Origin: Nymphaea colorata
Lineage: Eukaryota; Streptophyta; Magnoliopsida; Nymphaeales; Nymphaeaceae
Direction: 5' to 3'
DNA length: 64,000 bases
NCBI RefSeq assembly: GCF_008831285.2
Contig: NC_045139.1
Location: forward strand, 18,210,354-18,274,353
Under the pieces are notes generated by a model. That model searched no databases. It had not been told where the DNA came from and saw nothing but the letters and a program-made list of their open reading frames with translations. The position numbers and the translations under genes were made by a program. Of the stretch, positions 51,536-62,640 are shown piece after piece (the first letter of the stretch is position 1; every line of letters begins with the position of its first letter).

Positions 51536-51730
51536 TGTGATCATATAGAGCTAAATGCTTTAGATTCAGTTAATTTCAACAAATTGAGATCCGAACAAGA
51601 TTCTAAACACAAACTTGTTTATTTTTATTAAGATTGTATAGAGCTACAGTTGTCAGTGTAAATGCTTTAGATTCGGTTAATTTAAATAAATTGAGATTCG
51701 AACATGATTCTACATACAAAGTTGATTAGA
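51536..51730. repeat. Diverged local duplication (about 110-bp offset)
   Basis: Two blocks share AAATGCTTTAGATTC, GTTAATTT, AAATTGAGAT and GAACA-GATTCTA in the same order (about 51550-51612 and 51660-51720). The DNA between the tRNA and the RRM gene otherwise shows no feature. Confidence 0.7.
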
Positions 51731-52273
51731 ATCTGGATCCATTTGAATGTTCTTGTTTTAGTAACCGTACTCATACTCTCTGAATCCAGGACAACAGTCT
51801 AATTTTGTATGGCTAGATTGACAACCACGGTTGGGATCAAATCATAAATTTTTTGAATACATTTTATTCTATTGTAATTGAAATTATTCTTTATTCTTAT
51901 CTTTCACAAGTTTTTCAACAAAAATTCATTGCGAATTTTTTTATTTACACTCAGCTTTTTTTTATGCATTTTACTTTTCAAATGATCTTTGGGCTTCTTT
52001 CTATTCTTTTAAAACCAACTGCATAAAATTCGGACTAACGGAATCAACCGGTGACAATACAGTTATCGATTCGGAATGATTTCGGTTTGGAATCCATCTA
52101 AATAACCAAACCTTCCACTTGACTGATTCAATATATGGGCTTGAAAGTGGTGAGAACTGACCCGATCCAACCCAACCCGTTTTATATCTTGAGGTCCGAA
52201 GTTTCTAGATTATAAGGGCCCTGCCTGGAAAACCGATGAAGAAGAAGGAAGGCGCTTCGCGGGTTTTGCAGGA
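51731..52273. other. Intergenic stretch upstream of the RRM gene
   Basis: No gene or repeat family recognised. Degenerate phrases around CGATTCGGAATGATTTCGG occur near 52065. Confidence 0.4.
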
Positions 52274-54298
52274 ATGGCTGCTGTTGCTTCTGCTTCTTCT
52301 GCCGCCATTGGCGTTGCTCCGTTCTCCTCGTTCAGAAGCAGAGAGCAGAGAAGATTCTTCCTCTTCCCCTCGGTTGGTGTCCAAACAGTCGATTTCTTGA
52401 CACCTGCCATGGGCTTTCACTCTGGTTCGGTCGAGAAACGCGTTCGTCCGACCGTTCTTCGCTGCCAGCAGCGGCGCGGCCTCGTCCCAATCTCATGCTT
52501 GACTTCTTCTTCTTCCTCCTCCTCCCTCCCTTCACCTTCTTCTTCAAATATTGATGCCGCTCCTACCACGAAGCTCTACGTCAGTGGTAATTCATGTCCC
52601 CATTTCTCAAACCCGCGATATTTTGGTGTGGGATTTTCTTGGAGTGACATAGGGAACTTTTTCTTTTTCTGCTTCAAATTCAGTTCTTTGCTTTGAAATC
52701 CTTGGTTCGAATACCAGATCAAGACATTGAAAAAATTAAAGGACAGAACATTCTAATAATAGAAAAGCAAGGGTTTCAACCATATTTGTGCTAGCGGACT
52801 GAAATTCCTCCTCGCCCCGTTGCAATCTGTTTTGATTACAAGTGAAACCGTCAAACAGTAGGAGGAGATTGAGCATACTTGGGCAAGTTTGAAACCTTAA
52901 TCAGCAGATAAAGTTAAATGCAGAAAATTCTGCCATCTTGTTTTTTCATGAAAGGTGAAATTGAGTAACTTAGAAAATCTAGCAAGCCCATGGATGCTGT
53001 TTGAGAGTTGGATATTTACAGTTACCGAAAATTGTGATGGCCTTCTCAACTTTCTTTTATTCACAAGATTTGAGTTGCTATTCCATTTTGCAGGTCTTTC
53101 TTTTCGGACAACTGAAGAAAGCCTCAGAAATGCCTTTCAGAACTTTGGTGAACTTGTGGAAGGTGATCTTTTCTTTTTGGAACTTTTTTTGTTGCTGTAA
53201 AAATGTTAGCCGATCTTCTTTGCATGAGAGATTAAGCGGAAAAAATGTCATACAAGAAAAGTTATCTAGATGGTTGCTTCTCTTCCTTAATACTTTTTTT
53301 GAATTGAAAGGAAAACTAGCTCCCTGGTTTCTCAGACTGTAAAATAGCTTGTTCTTTCATGCTTTTGTAGTCAATCTGGTTATGGATAGAAGAGCTAATC
53401 GTCCCAGAGGGTTTGCCTTTCTGCGTTACGCGACCGAGGAGGAGTCAAAGAAAGCAATTGAAGGAATGCATGGAAAGGTAATTCAGCATCTACTATCCAA
53501 AGCTCACACAAAAAGAAAAAAGAAAAAAATGTCTGTTTCCAATGTGTTGCTCAACCTTTACATCATTGACATTATCAATGCAAGTGATTGAAGTGAGCAT
53601 GAGGTATTTAAAAATTTGGTAACCTATATACCTTATTAGAGAAAAGGAAAGCAACAGAAGGAAATTGTCTTCTCCCAAGCTGATTAGTGATCCCTGAGGT
53701 ATTCATGTCTTCCAACCATTGATATTATCATTCTTTAGAAGCATGAGGACTGGTAGTTGCTTTTCATGTTAGACGTTGGCATCCTGTGGGTTTGTTGCTC
53801 CTGATTCACTGAATAAATGGTGCCTGTTGTGCAATTCAGTTCCATGGAAAGGTGTAATTAATTGTTTAACCATTGCCGAATTTGATTAGTTGAAAAATAG
53901 GTCCAAATAGGAGCTTTTCATTCAATCAACGAGTTAATAGTCCGGGGCAAACTGATATTTGAACTTTGGGTCTCTAACTTCTGCAAGTAACTTGTCTTGG
54001 ATGGATTTTGGCGGTATGAGAGATGAGTGACTTGTCTGCAAGTTCTAGATGTGCGGTTATCGGTTCGGCGGACACAGAGAGAGAGGGAGAGAGAGAGAGA
54101 GAGAAATGTTTGTGTGAATAGATATTGTTAATTGCTTTCTAGTTCATTGATTGATGATGCAACTAAAGTAATCAGAATTATCAGATTGACTTTGTATTCT
54201 ACTGCCAGTTTCTGGATGGCAGGGTTATATTTGTTGAAGTCGCGAAGCCACGATCCGAGCTCCCACCAAGATTCAACCAAACCCCACGACGGTACTGA
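52274..54298 (+). CDS. ORRM6: Organelle RRM protein, ORRM6-like, four exons
   Basis: Exons 52274-52586, 53094-53162, 53371-53477 and 54209-54298 join by GT-AG introns to 579 bases, 192 residues plus stop. The first 95 residues are rich in Ser, Ala and Arg with few acids (MAAVASASSAAIGVAPFSS), a chloroplast or mitochondrial transit peptide. One RRM spans about 100-176, with RNP2 LYVSGL at 101-106 (split by intron 1) and RNP1 RGFAFLRY at 140-147. The string KLYVSGLSFRTTEESLRNAF and MHGKFLDGRVIFVEVAK follow the Arabidopsis At1g73530 product, described as ORRM6, which is needed for chloroplast RNA editing. A short basic tail follows the RRM. The assignment to ORRM6 rests on recalled similarity; another single-RRM organelle protein is the alternative. 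Confidence 0.9.
54076..54105. repeat. (GA)n tract in intron 3 of the RRM gene
   Basis: An almost pure GAGAGA run with one GGGA interruption lies about 100 bases before the last exon. Confidence 0.9.
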
Positions 54299-54825
54299 GA
54301 TTCGATGACAGGTGAAATCTGTTCTAAACGTATCAAGCAATACTGAAGCTTTGCATCTTGTGGAGTTGGGACCCATTCATGAAGCGCACTGGTAGCACTA
54401 CATTGTGTTAACTTGATAGTATGACCTACCATAAGAGCAAGGAGTGGATGGAAATGAAGACTTATCTAAGCATTGTGATTTAACTCAGTTCACATATTGT
54501 ACATCCTTTAATTGAATTTTTTGGTTGATCAGACAATGAAATATTGAAATGTGTTCCTTGGCGGCAGCATGGCCATTGACTAGAGAATGGAATTGTCATG
54601 GAGTGAATTTCTATGTTGATTGCCGATGCATTTAGCTAAAAATAAAAGCTTAGCTCCATTGTATTTGGGATCTACTGGACTTCAACTTCGTTTTGCTTTT
54701 CTACCTGGATTTGCATTTTGAGTTCCTTTGCTGGAACGGGTTTTAAGTTGGTCGTCTCTGAAACAATATTCAATTGTTCGTCCCTTGTACATTCCTTGTA
54801 TATATCAGATACAGGTACATGATGC

Positions 54826-55647
54826 CTAAGAAAACATGCTGCCAATGACATTTGAAACGATGGCCACTGCTGCTGTCTCCATGACGCGCCCTCCTATTTC
54901 ACGCGTTAATGAACTTTTAGAACCTTTTTTCTCCTCTGGAATCGACCTCTCTGAGGGCTCAGGAATGATTTCTGGCTCCGGTGGAGGGTTCTTGTCAAGG
55001 ACACATCCTACAATTCGAACGGTAAGCAGTTATATTCTGAATAGAGCATCAAAATTACATTGCTAGAGCTCATTTAAGAGAGAAAGATAGAGAGAACCTG
55101 GGTGCGCATCGAAGACACAGGACTTGCACCTGTATCGCCAACTCTTGCGACCATACTTGCCACAGACAAGGCAGAAGAAGCCCATGCCGCCGCGGGCAAC
55201 GGCAACACTGAGTTCCAAGGGGTGCCTGTGGGCAGGGTTGCGGATATGGAGGGGCATGTTTGCGCACTGTGCGTGCAGCTCCAACCTACAGCTCCCGCAC
55301 GCATAGTAGAAGCCACTACCCGGCTCGCTGCAGCCACTGCACTTGAACACCCCACCTGGGTATGGCGCGACAGCGGAGAGACAAAGAGGGTGGTCCTTGT
55401 CTACCGGGTGGCGGACCTCCGGTGGCAGCTGAGAACAGGAAGCGTGGAGGAAATAGTTGCAGGAGAGGCAGCAATAAGCGTATTTGGATGACAGCTTTTG
55501 CTTACATCCTGAACATGACAACTGTGATTTTCCATTGATGTTGAGGGTGCTGAGATTGGTGAGCTCCAATGGGTGGCTGTGGCTGAAATGAAGAATTGTG
55601 GGCTTTGGGCTCTCCATTCCTTCTTCTTTCTGGTCTGCCTTCGCCAT
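54826..55647 (-). CDS. DC1-domain (C1-like) protein, two exons (cluster copy A)
   Basis: Exons 55098-55647 and 54826-55007 (minus) are joined by a GT-AG intron of 90 bases, giving 732 bases, 243 residues. Without splicing the frame would end at 55063 just after DAHPG; splicing restores the last Cys of the third domain (DAHPGC). Three DC1 domains follow one another: about 20-74 (HFSHSHPLEL ... LSCSGCKQKL ... CNYFLHASCSQLP), 80-132 (HPVDKDHPL ... FKCSGC ... CRLELHAQCANMP) and 136-185 (HRHPLEL ... FFCLVCGKYG ... CVFDAHPGC). Each has the His-Cys pattern of a zinc-binding C1-like fold. The remaining 58 residues are Pro/Glu-rich and end with a hydrophobic VMETAAVAIVSNVIGSMFS. DC1 proteins are numerous in plants and linked to stress and hormone responses; the ligand is unknown. 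The gene converges with the RRM gene. Confidence 0.9.
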
Positions 55648-55730
55648 TAATGGCTCCAGCGATGGGGAGGTATTAAGAAGCCAGAACTTAAATGTGTAGA
55701 TGAACTAAGTAGTGTGTGGTTGGACCTACT

Positions 55731-55738
55731 CTTTTATA
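55731..55738 (-). promoter_or_regulatory. TATA box of DC1 copy A
   Basis: On the minus strand TATAAAAG lies 84-91 bases upstream of the start codon, a typical distance for a plant gene with a short leader. Confidence 0.55.
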
Positions 55739-56444
55739 TTCTTCTTGATCCAATTTTAATATTTCTTATCCCATAAGGTTTTGGCATCTTAGATGAGGCC
55801 TCTCTCTCTTGCCCCCCATGCTTTGGTCTCTTAATTTTTGGCAATTGAGGGAGTCATGCTAATTAGTTGGTCAGCAAAAATTCATTTCTAATTTAGACCA
55901 AATTTAGAATCAATAAGTAAAAGTTTAGGATGAATTTGACAAAGACTGACATAAGACAGACTTCAGAAAGTTTGATTTTGATTTTATAATTAGAAGAGCC
56001 TCCTCTCGCCCTTTCTTTTGGCTTAATTTTAACAGGAAGGAAACAAAAAACATTTGCCCGCAGATAACGAAAATTTGGAGAAAACAAAAAACTCCAACCG
56101 CCCAAGGAATTGGAATTGGAGACTTCCAAGTTAAAGAAAGTGAAGAATTCAATAGCCTTCAGCATTTATAGCCATCATGCTATGAAATAACAAGAATTCA
56201 TATACCAGATAAACCACAAAATGCAGCATTTTGTAGCAGTCACTCTACCGCTAAATTGCCAATCAAAATTTTCCCATGCGGAAGACATATTGTTACAATA
56301 AACTAGAAAACGAGACCGAGGAATCCGTTGCGAAAAAATGATTTAAAAGAGCGAACCTTAGCTAATTTCGATGACTTCAGAGGGACGCAGAAGCAAATTG
56401 CTGATGCAGTTTGGCAGAAGGGATTGTAGAGACGGGTTTTGAAT

Positions 56445-56484
56445 TTCAACGGTAAGTGAACCACTTCAACGGTAAGTGAACCAC
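56445..56484. repeat. Perfect 20-bp tandem pair
   Basis: TTCAACGGTAAGTGAACCAC is present twice without spacing. Confidence 0.97.
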
Positions 56485-56564
56485 CGTCATAACTCTCAGT
56501 GGAGAATCTTCTAAAATCGTTCAACAATATCCGAGCCACTTCCATTGCTTTCACCTCTCCAAAA

Positions 56565-56695
56565 CATTTTATGTATTAGAATATTGTTAGGGAGATAAAA
56601 ACTGCCGATTGATTCCTGCATTTAAGGATTTTATGTAGCGTGTTTGTGTGTATAAGCAAATCCATTTCCTTTTTTCCGCCTTCTCTCTAAGTATC
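56565..56695. repeat. Dispersed segment shared with 63140-63265
   Basis: Both places read TTATG(T/C)ATTAGAATA(T/C)TGTT, then GATTGATTCCTGCATTTAAGG, ATTTTATGTA(G/A)CGTGTTTGTGT, a TATAA(G/C)CAA block and a pyrimidine run. The second place lies directly upstream of DC1 copy C, so the segment may mark an old DC1 flank or a small mobile repeat. Confidence 0.85.
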
Positions 56696-59600
56696 GAATC
56701 CAACTTCAACTACAATATGACCCGAAATTAAGTTCAACTTTAAATCCAATTCAAAATAACTATCTCCTGTAATTTCTTCGGATATAAAATCCATAAAATA
56801 AAAAAATATGGGCGGGATTTGATTTCACTTTATGTTTGTTTGGCTTCTGTAAGCTTTTAGCCTATGGAATCATCAATAAAAAAAGTCTAAAACATGACCA
56901 GTTGGAACAACGGGCCATCTTTATGAATAGATTTACTTTGTAAACCATCTCTAATCCAAGCTCACTCGGCCGGATCGGATATCCCGTAAAAGATTTACCC
57001 ACGAGACAATGTTCTTCTTGCCAGTTCAACCACAACCAAATATTGGGATAAAACTACTGAAAATTTGGAAGAAAAATTTTATTTTTTTAAAGTGATACCT
57101 GGATGTGAACCTCTCTTGTGTTAGAGACAATTGTCCTCACAATATTTCTCATTATCATATTTTTGAAAAGTTATTACAATCTTTGGTAGTCTGAAAAATG
57201 TATAAGAATGTCCCTTTTGAAAATCCAAGCGCAAATTGAATGCGATTTATGCAAATATAAATATATATATATATATATATATTCTTGCGTCTTTTTCAGA
57301 AAGTCTTAGGTGCCATTCTTGACAATGATAGAACATTGGCTTCTTCCTTTCCAGTCTCCATAACTTAACCTGATTTAATTTCTCCCTCATATTTCGCTAT
57401 CCACGCAAACACGTCTAAATTTTAAATCCCCAAGTTGACGCAAGAAGTTATAGGCCGCCTGTTGAAATAAATTTGATCTGAGCTTGACTTCTTCCACTGT
57501 CAGTCTGAATCCGTTGGCCCAGGAATAGGATGCGGACCTTCCACCTGATCAAGTGGACGCCTTCTCCAATCAAACACGACTGGTCGTTGAATTCAACATG
57601 ATAATTTGTTTGATTAGTTGAAATTAAATTCAATGTCGATCCATGATAAAAAGTTGAGAATTCATGTTACATCAGACATTGAAGGGCGGGGGTTCTTTCT
57701 CTTTTACTCTTTTCTTATTTTGTTTTATGCGTATTTTTCTCTGTTGTTTGCAAAACCTCAGTGGTAGCTTCTCACCCAATTTTGTTAATGAATTTCTATT
57801 TTGTCAGCCAATATCAAGATTGGTTAACTTAATTAATTAGAATAAACTTTTTCACGTAAAGTGATTGCCGGCTTAATTCAACAAGACTTATGATTGTATT
57901 CACCGTGATAATAAGGATTTATTCTCAAATTAAAGTTCAATCTTAATCTCTGAAGTCCTTGCAAACTAAAAGAAATAATATTTGGCCATAAAAATTTTAA
58001 TTGAGGTAAAAAAAAAGTGTAGATGGCTTAGAAAGTTTGTGTGTCGTTGTCCAAGTCGATTCCCACGACATGTTCCAAGGTTTGCTGAGTGGGACGGTCA
58101 TCCAGGGTGAAAACTAACAAGGTAGGGACCGCATGAGCCTCTTAGCCCCACCTTAATTTTTTTTTATATATTTTTGTGTAAATCTTTAAAAAAATCACTT
58201 ATTTTATATAAAAATTTTGAAAAATGAAATTTCAGCCCTAATTAAAATAAAAAATAAAAAATCATAATCTGATTTTTATATTCATATTGAATCCAAATTA
58301 TGAACTTAACTTTCCCAATTTTCAAAATGTAATAGCATTAGATATAGGATATTTGTCTAAAAATGAATTCGATCTAAGTCCGAATCCGATCGGATATTTA
58401 TGTATATCTGAATTCGATTCCAGATCTAATCGGATGCTATTTGTTAAATCCGAATCCAATCCGGTTTCTTAATCGGATGTATTTTTTTTTTCCATATCCC
58501 ATTTTTTTGGATTGGTTAGGTCAGATATCCATTCAAATCGAATATACTAATAACATCCTTAAGCATGACACATTAGACTTTTATCACTACTAAATTTATC
58601 ATATTTTGTACGCCAACCTTTTACTTACTTTTATTTTCTTTAGTTTTTTTTGTTTTATAAAGTGTTTTCCTTTTTCTTCTTCTTTTTATCTATTGTTTGA
58701 TATTTTTTCTTTTTATTAATTTTTCAAATTTAAAATATATTTTTTAGTTTGTTCACAAAAATTTCGATTTTGTTTTGCTTCATCTATTCGTTGAATCATT
58801 AAGCATATCGATCGGTAAACCGATTTTCAAGACAATGAGTAACCTCACTTCCAATAGATTCGCTGGGCCAGTGGGCGCAACTCGTCATAAACCTCGTTGT
58901 TTCAAAAACAACCAAAAAGACAAAAAAAAAGTGAAAATTTCGAAACATTTTGAAAATGTCAACAATGAAAATCGATTCTTGTTTTCTTTTAAAAAATTGT
59001 TTTTTCAACATATTCATGTCTTGTAACATTTTAATAACTGAATTTTTTATCGAAAACTAATAGAACAGTCAAACTTTCACCTGTTTTTTTTTTTTCATTC
59101 TAAGTTCTGGTTCATTCTCAAAATTGTTTTTCACGGATACAAATTTTCGATTAAGATCTTGAAAATTGGTCTCTTGGTAACATTATAATATACAGCATGC
59201 TTTCTTTAGGTACGACAAGTACAGGACTTCCGTCCGCGTTGATGTTCAACCTTAGACAGCGAGACTAAGATGAAAGTTCATGCGCACTTCCCATCACTAC
59301 CTTTATAACCTTTAATTTAAAGAAAAAAAAAAGAAGATCGGATTCTTATTAGAAGCAAGAGCCATATGAAATAGACTTGAATCATGCCATATAATGTTTT
59401 GGAGAAACTGATAGCTACCATTGATAGCATCAGATTTGAAAATTTTATGATTTGAGAATCACTGATTTAACATTAGATCCTCTCTTCCCCAATCTTAAAT
59501 TCAACTTTTTCTCAATAAGAAATAAGAATTTTGAACATCTAAACAAAGATCTTCAGTTTGGTGAATTACAGATTTTTGTCACATTAAAAGGAAAAAAGAT

Positions 59601-59750
59601 ATGGCCTGTCAAAGATGGCGGCCATTAACAATTTGTACGCGCCAATCTGTCGCGAATGGACTTCCTCCTGCTCTCTCCTCTGTTTACATAAACTCCCGCC
59701 TAGGCACGTGAAGGGCACTGCAATCCAATCCTGAAAGGAGAAGGAAGAAG

Positions 59751-61123
59751 ATGGCGAGATCCATAACCCATTTCAGCCACCCCCATGATTTGGTTCTGCA
59801 ACCCTCCACTAAGGTTGCTCCCGTTAATGGAGCGACATGCTCTTTTTGCCACACCGGAGCACGCACCGGCAAGGAAGTTTATGCCTGCTCTTCTTCTTAT
59901 TGCGCCGGCTACATCCTAGATCCCACCTGCGCAAGCTTGAAGAAACAGGAACTTATCCCTGCCCACAAGCAGCACGTGCTCGACCTCATCACCGATTTTC
60001 CGGCGCCGGGAACCATTGCCTGCAAAGCCTGCGGCGGCTGGATCGTGAACAACAGATACAGTTGCAGCGACGGCAAGACCTGCAGCTATGACGTCCACGC
60101 GTGTTGTGCTAAAGTCCCAGAGAAGTTGAACTCCAAGTTCCACGAGCACACGCTCTACCTGCACTTTCCCGGTCCCCAAAGCGACGGCAGCCATGGATTC
60201 CGGTGCGGGCAGTGCGGACAAGGGGATCAAGGGTTGTGGGGATACACCTGCAAGGTCTGCGACGATGGGTTCTTCCTGCATCTAGGTACATATCTGCAAA
60301 TCTGTCTTGGTGTTTAATAGCAGTCTCCATGAAACTTAAATAAATATATAAACAACCTCTGCAACCATTTGCAGATTGCAATGTCTTCTTGCCGCCGCCG
60401 CCACCGACGTTCAGCCGCAGCAGGGGCATTCATATTTTCCACAAAATCGAAAAGAAGAACGACGATGGCAACGACAACAACAACAAATTGGTAAGTCCTT
60501 CCACATTTGCTGCATGTACACCGCACAGTAGCAAATAACAAATGATGGAATTCAAGTTTCTGGTTGAAATGTTTCATGTGCTTCCTTATGTGATCATCTG
60601 TTCAGATCTTTATTTAACTAAAATCGAAATCCGTTTCATTATTATTCCCATGATCTCGAGTGAAATTTCAGAGAAGGAACATGGTACAGTTTCCTTCGCC
60701 AGAAAATTAGAAAAGGGGGGGCGAATTAATTGCATTGACTCTCAGTAAACGTATCGGGACAGTCATTGGCTCGAGTGTTAGAAGGAGTTTCTGATAATTA
60801 ACCGCTAAATGCAGGCTCAGGAGAAAGAAGAAAGCCACCGCCATCATCACCATCACACTAAAAAGATTGTGGCGGGCGCAGAAACCTTGATGCTTAAAGC
60901 AGGTAAGATCTTCAAGCACAGGGGAAAAAATCAAAACGAGGAACAGGGGGCGGCGGAGGAGACTGGGGAGATGGAGGCGGCGGAGGAGACTGGGGAGATG
61001 GAGGCGACGGGGGAGATGGAGGCGGTGGGGGAAGCTGAGTTTGGTCTGGATGAGGAAGCTGCCAGTGGTATATCAGAACTGTTCAGCACTGTGCTTGAAT
61101 TTCTGGGATCCCTTGCGGAGTGA
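59751..61123 (+). CDS. DC1-domain protein with acidic repeat tail, three exons (cluster copy B)
   Basis: Exons 59751-60285, 60375-60490 and 60815-61123 join through GT-AG introns to 960 bases, 319 residues. Three DC1 domains are seen: about 6-62 (HFSHPHDLVL ... TCSFCHTG ... DPTCASL), 70-121 (HKQHVLDL ... IACKACGGW ... DVHACCAKVP) and 131-180 (HEHTLYLHF ... FRCGQCGQG ... CDDGFFLHLDC, the last two residues supplied by exon 2). The tail (181-319) has a proline run, a basic part, an Asn/Asp stretch, a His run (SHRHHHHHTKK) and an acidic TGEMEA repeat block at about 263-292. It ends in FSTVLEFLGSLAE. A strong donor-like CAG/GTAAGA at 60900-60908 lies inside exon 3, so a shorter spliced form is possible. 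Function beyond zinc binding is not known. Confidence 0.85.
60950..61039 (+). repeat. G-rich coding minisatellite in DC1 copy B (27 + 27 + 18 + 18 bp)
   Basis: Two identical 27-base units (from 60950 and 60977) and two shortened 18-base variants (61004, 61022) encode the TGEMEA-type acidic repeats. The plus strand has several GGGG/GGGGG runs spaced by short gaps. Confidence 0.92.
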
Positions 61124-61630
61124 TGTAGATCACATTTCATGATTCAATTGTCCATCACGTGAGAGCTCGCTGTATGTTTGGGGTCTAATAGAGCCACCCT
61201 GTTTGTCATTTTATTTTAAATGAGTGTTGTTTCTTAGTTTTGTGATTTATTATGGTACTTTTTCATACTGTATCCATAAGAAACATATTGTTTCGAAACT
61301 TACGTTTATCAAGAAAAATATTGTATATATCCATAAGATATATTTGCTTCTACTTTTGTGTTTCTTACAAACACAAGTCGCCCTGTTTAACATATTTGTC
61401 AACTTGTACAACTTAGCTTTTGATATCGATGTTCAATGTTTAATTACTCATAAGAACACTATGTGGAGTAAGTAGATATATATTCAGACTGGGTTTGTTC
61501 ATTAAGAAGCGTCTGACAATTTTTTTTCGAGAGTAAATAATGAAAGAAAAAATTAGGAGAAAATATATCTTGCCAAAGTAACAGGAAAAAATGGTGGAAA
61601 GTGCAAATACATAACGGATAAATAATGGAA
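61124..61630 (+). other. 3' flank of DC1 copy B
   Basis: AT-rich sequence with no gene. The polyadenylation region probably lies within the first 200 bases. Confidence 0.4.
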
Positions 61631-61644
61631 GAACTTAAACGAAC

Positions 61645-61932
61645 CGTCAGTAAAAATTAGAGACAATACTGACGGTATCGGTAAACTAGCACAGACACTG
61701 ACGGCCGCTTTGACGGTATCGCTAAACTGGCACAGATACTGACGACCACTTCTGTGCCAGTAAATCGACATATACTGAAGGTCATTTGCATTTATCAATA
61801 AAACTTTCAGTGACATTGTCTGTACTGCACTGAAAATTTTCAAAAACAGTCAGTAAAGCATTCACTGACAAGTTCGACAGTTTAACTTGGGTTTTTCTAA
61901 CAAAAGTAAAACCCCTTATTTTTTGTAGTACA
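61645..61932. mobile_element. Piece of a CACTA-like DNA element (one end)
   Basis: The right side ends in TTTTTTGTAGTA, the reverse of a near-CACTACAAAAAA terminus. To its left lie short repeats of ACTGACGG and CAGTAAA. These include a 41-bp tandem pair (61671 and 61712, starting GACGGTATCG). Clustered subterminal repeats next to such an end are typical of CACTA elements. No left terminus and no coding part were found. Confidence 0.4.
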
Positions 61933-62640
61933 TCTGAGAACAATCGAACAACTACGAACTATGATCAGTAGTGTCAAGGATTCGGGAGTTTCTTGCAAAA
62001 TATTGTCATGGTCATGCGCATGAATCGCAAACAAGAATAAGGCGAATATTAGTTTTTTAAAAAAATTTAAGCAAGGAAAAAATTATGATTAGTGACCCGC
62101 AAAGCCCGACTCAAAAGTTATCATTAATTTAACATTACAAGCAACATGTTGTAAATTATTGAGCAAAATAATTTGAGAGCCATAATTAATTAGTTCACAT
62201 TGTTCTTATACCACATGTGGGTATGCCAAATTGTCAGCACATCCAATAAGATCTTTTATCTGCAGACCGGTTAACCTCAAATTTTATATATTTATATACA
62301 CAATATCTCTCCAATATATAGTAATTGCCTCTTAACCAAATATATCTGGCTTAGCCACTGCATGTTAGTTAATTTCATATATATATATATATCAAGAGAA
62401 AACATCTAATTTCATCCATGAACACGGTAGATATCGCGATCAGTCTAAGTTTCCACCCCTTTTTATCATAAAACTTATTATGCATGAACACTAGTTACAT
62501 GCACATTCAAGTGCATAAAAAATTGTTCAGATAGGTATGTAATGGATAAATATCGTTGAAAGAAAATGAGACTTTTAGAAAGATGAAAAGTAGTTTAAAA
62601 AAATGTTAAAAAGTTTAACGTGTATATTTTTTCTAAAAAA
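61933..62640. other. Non-coding stretch, no feature supported
   Basis: AT-rich DNA with a short TA tract near 62378-62391. No frame is recognised. Confidence 0.4.

Larger units (their letters stand above)
55740..59750. other. Intergenic stretch between DC1 copies A and B
   Basis: AT-rich with an AT tract (57260-57282). Near 58360-58560 phrases like AATCCGAATCCGATCGGATA recur in degenerate form, a common kind of plant intergenic patch. No gene was recognised; short minus-strand frames near 55893-56165 and 56303-56554 match no family. Confidence 0.45.
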
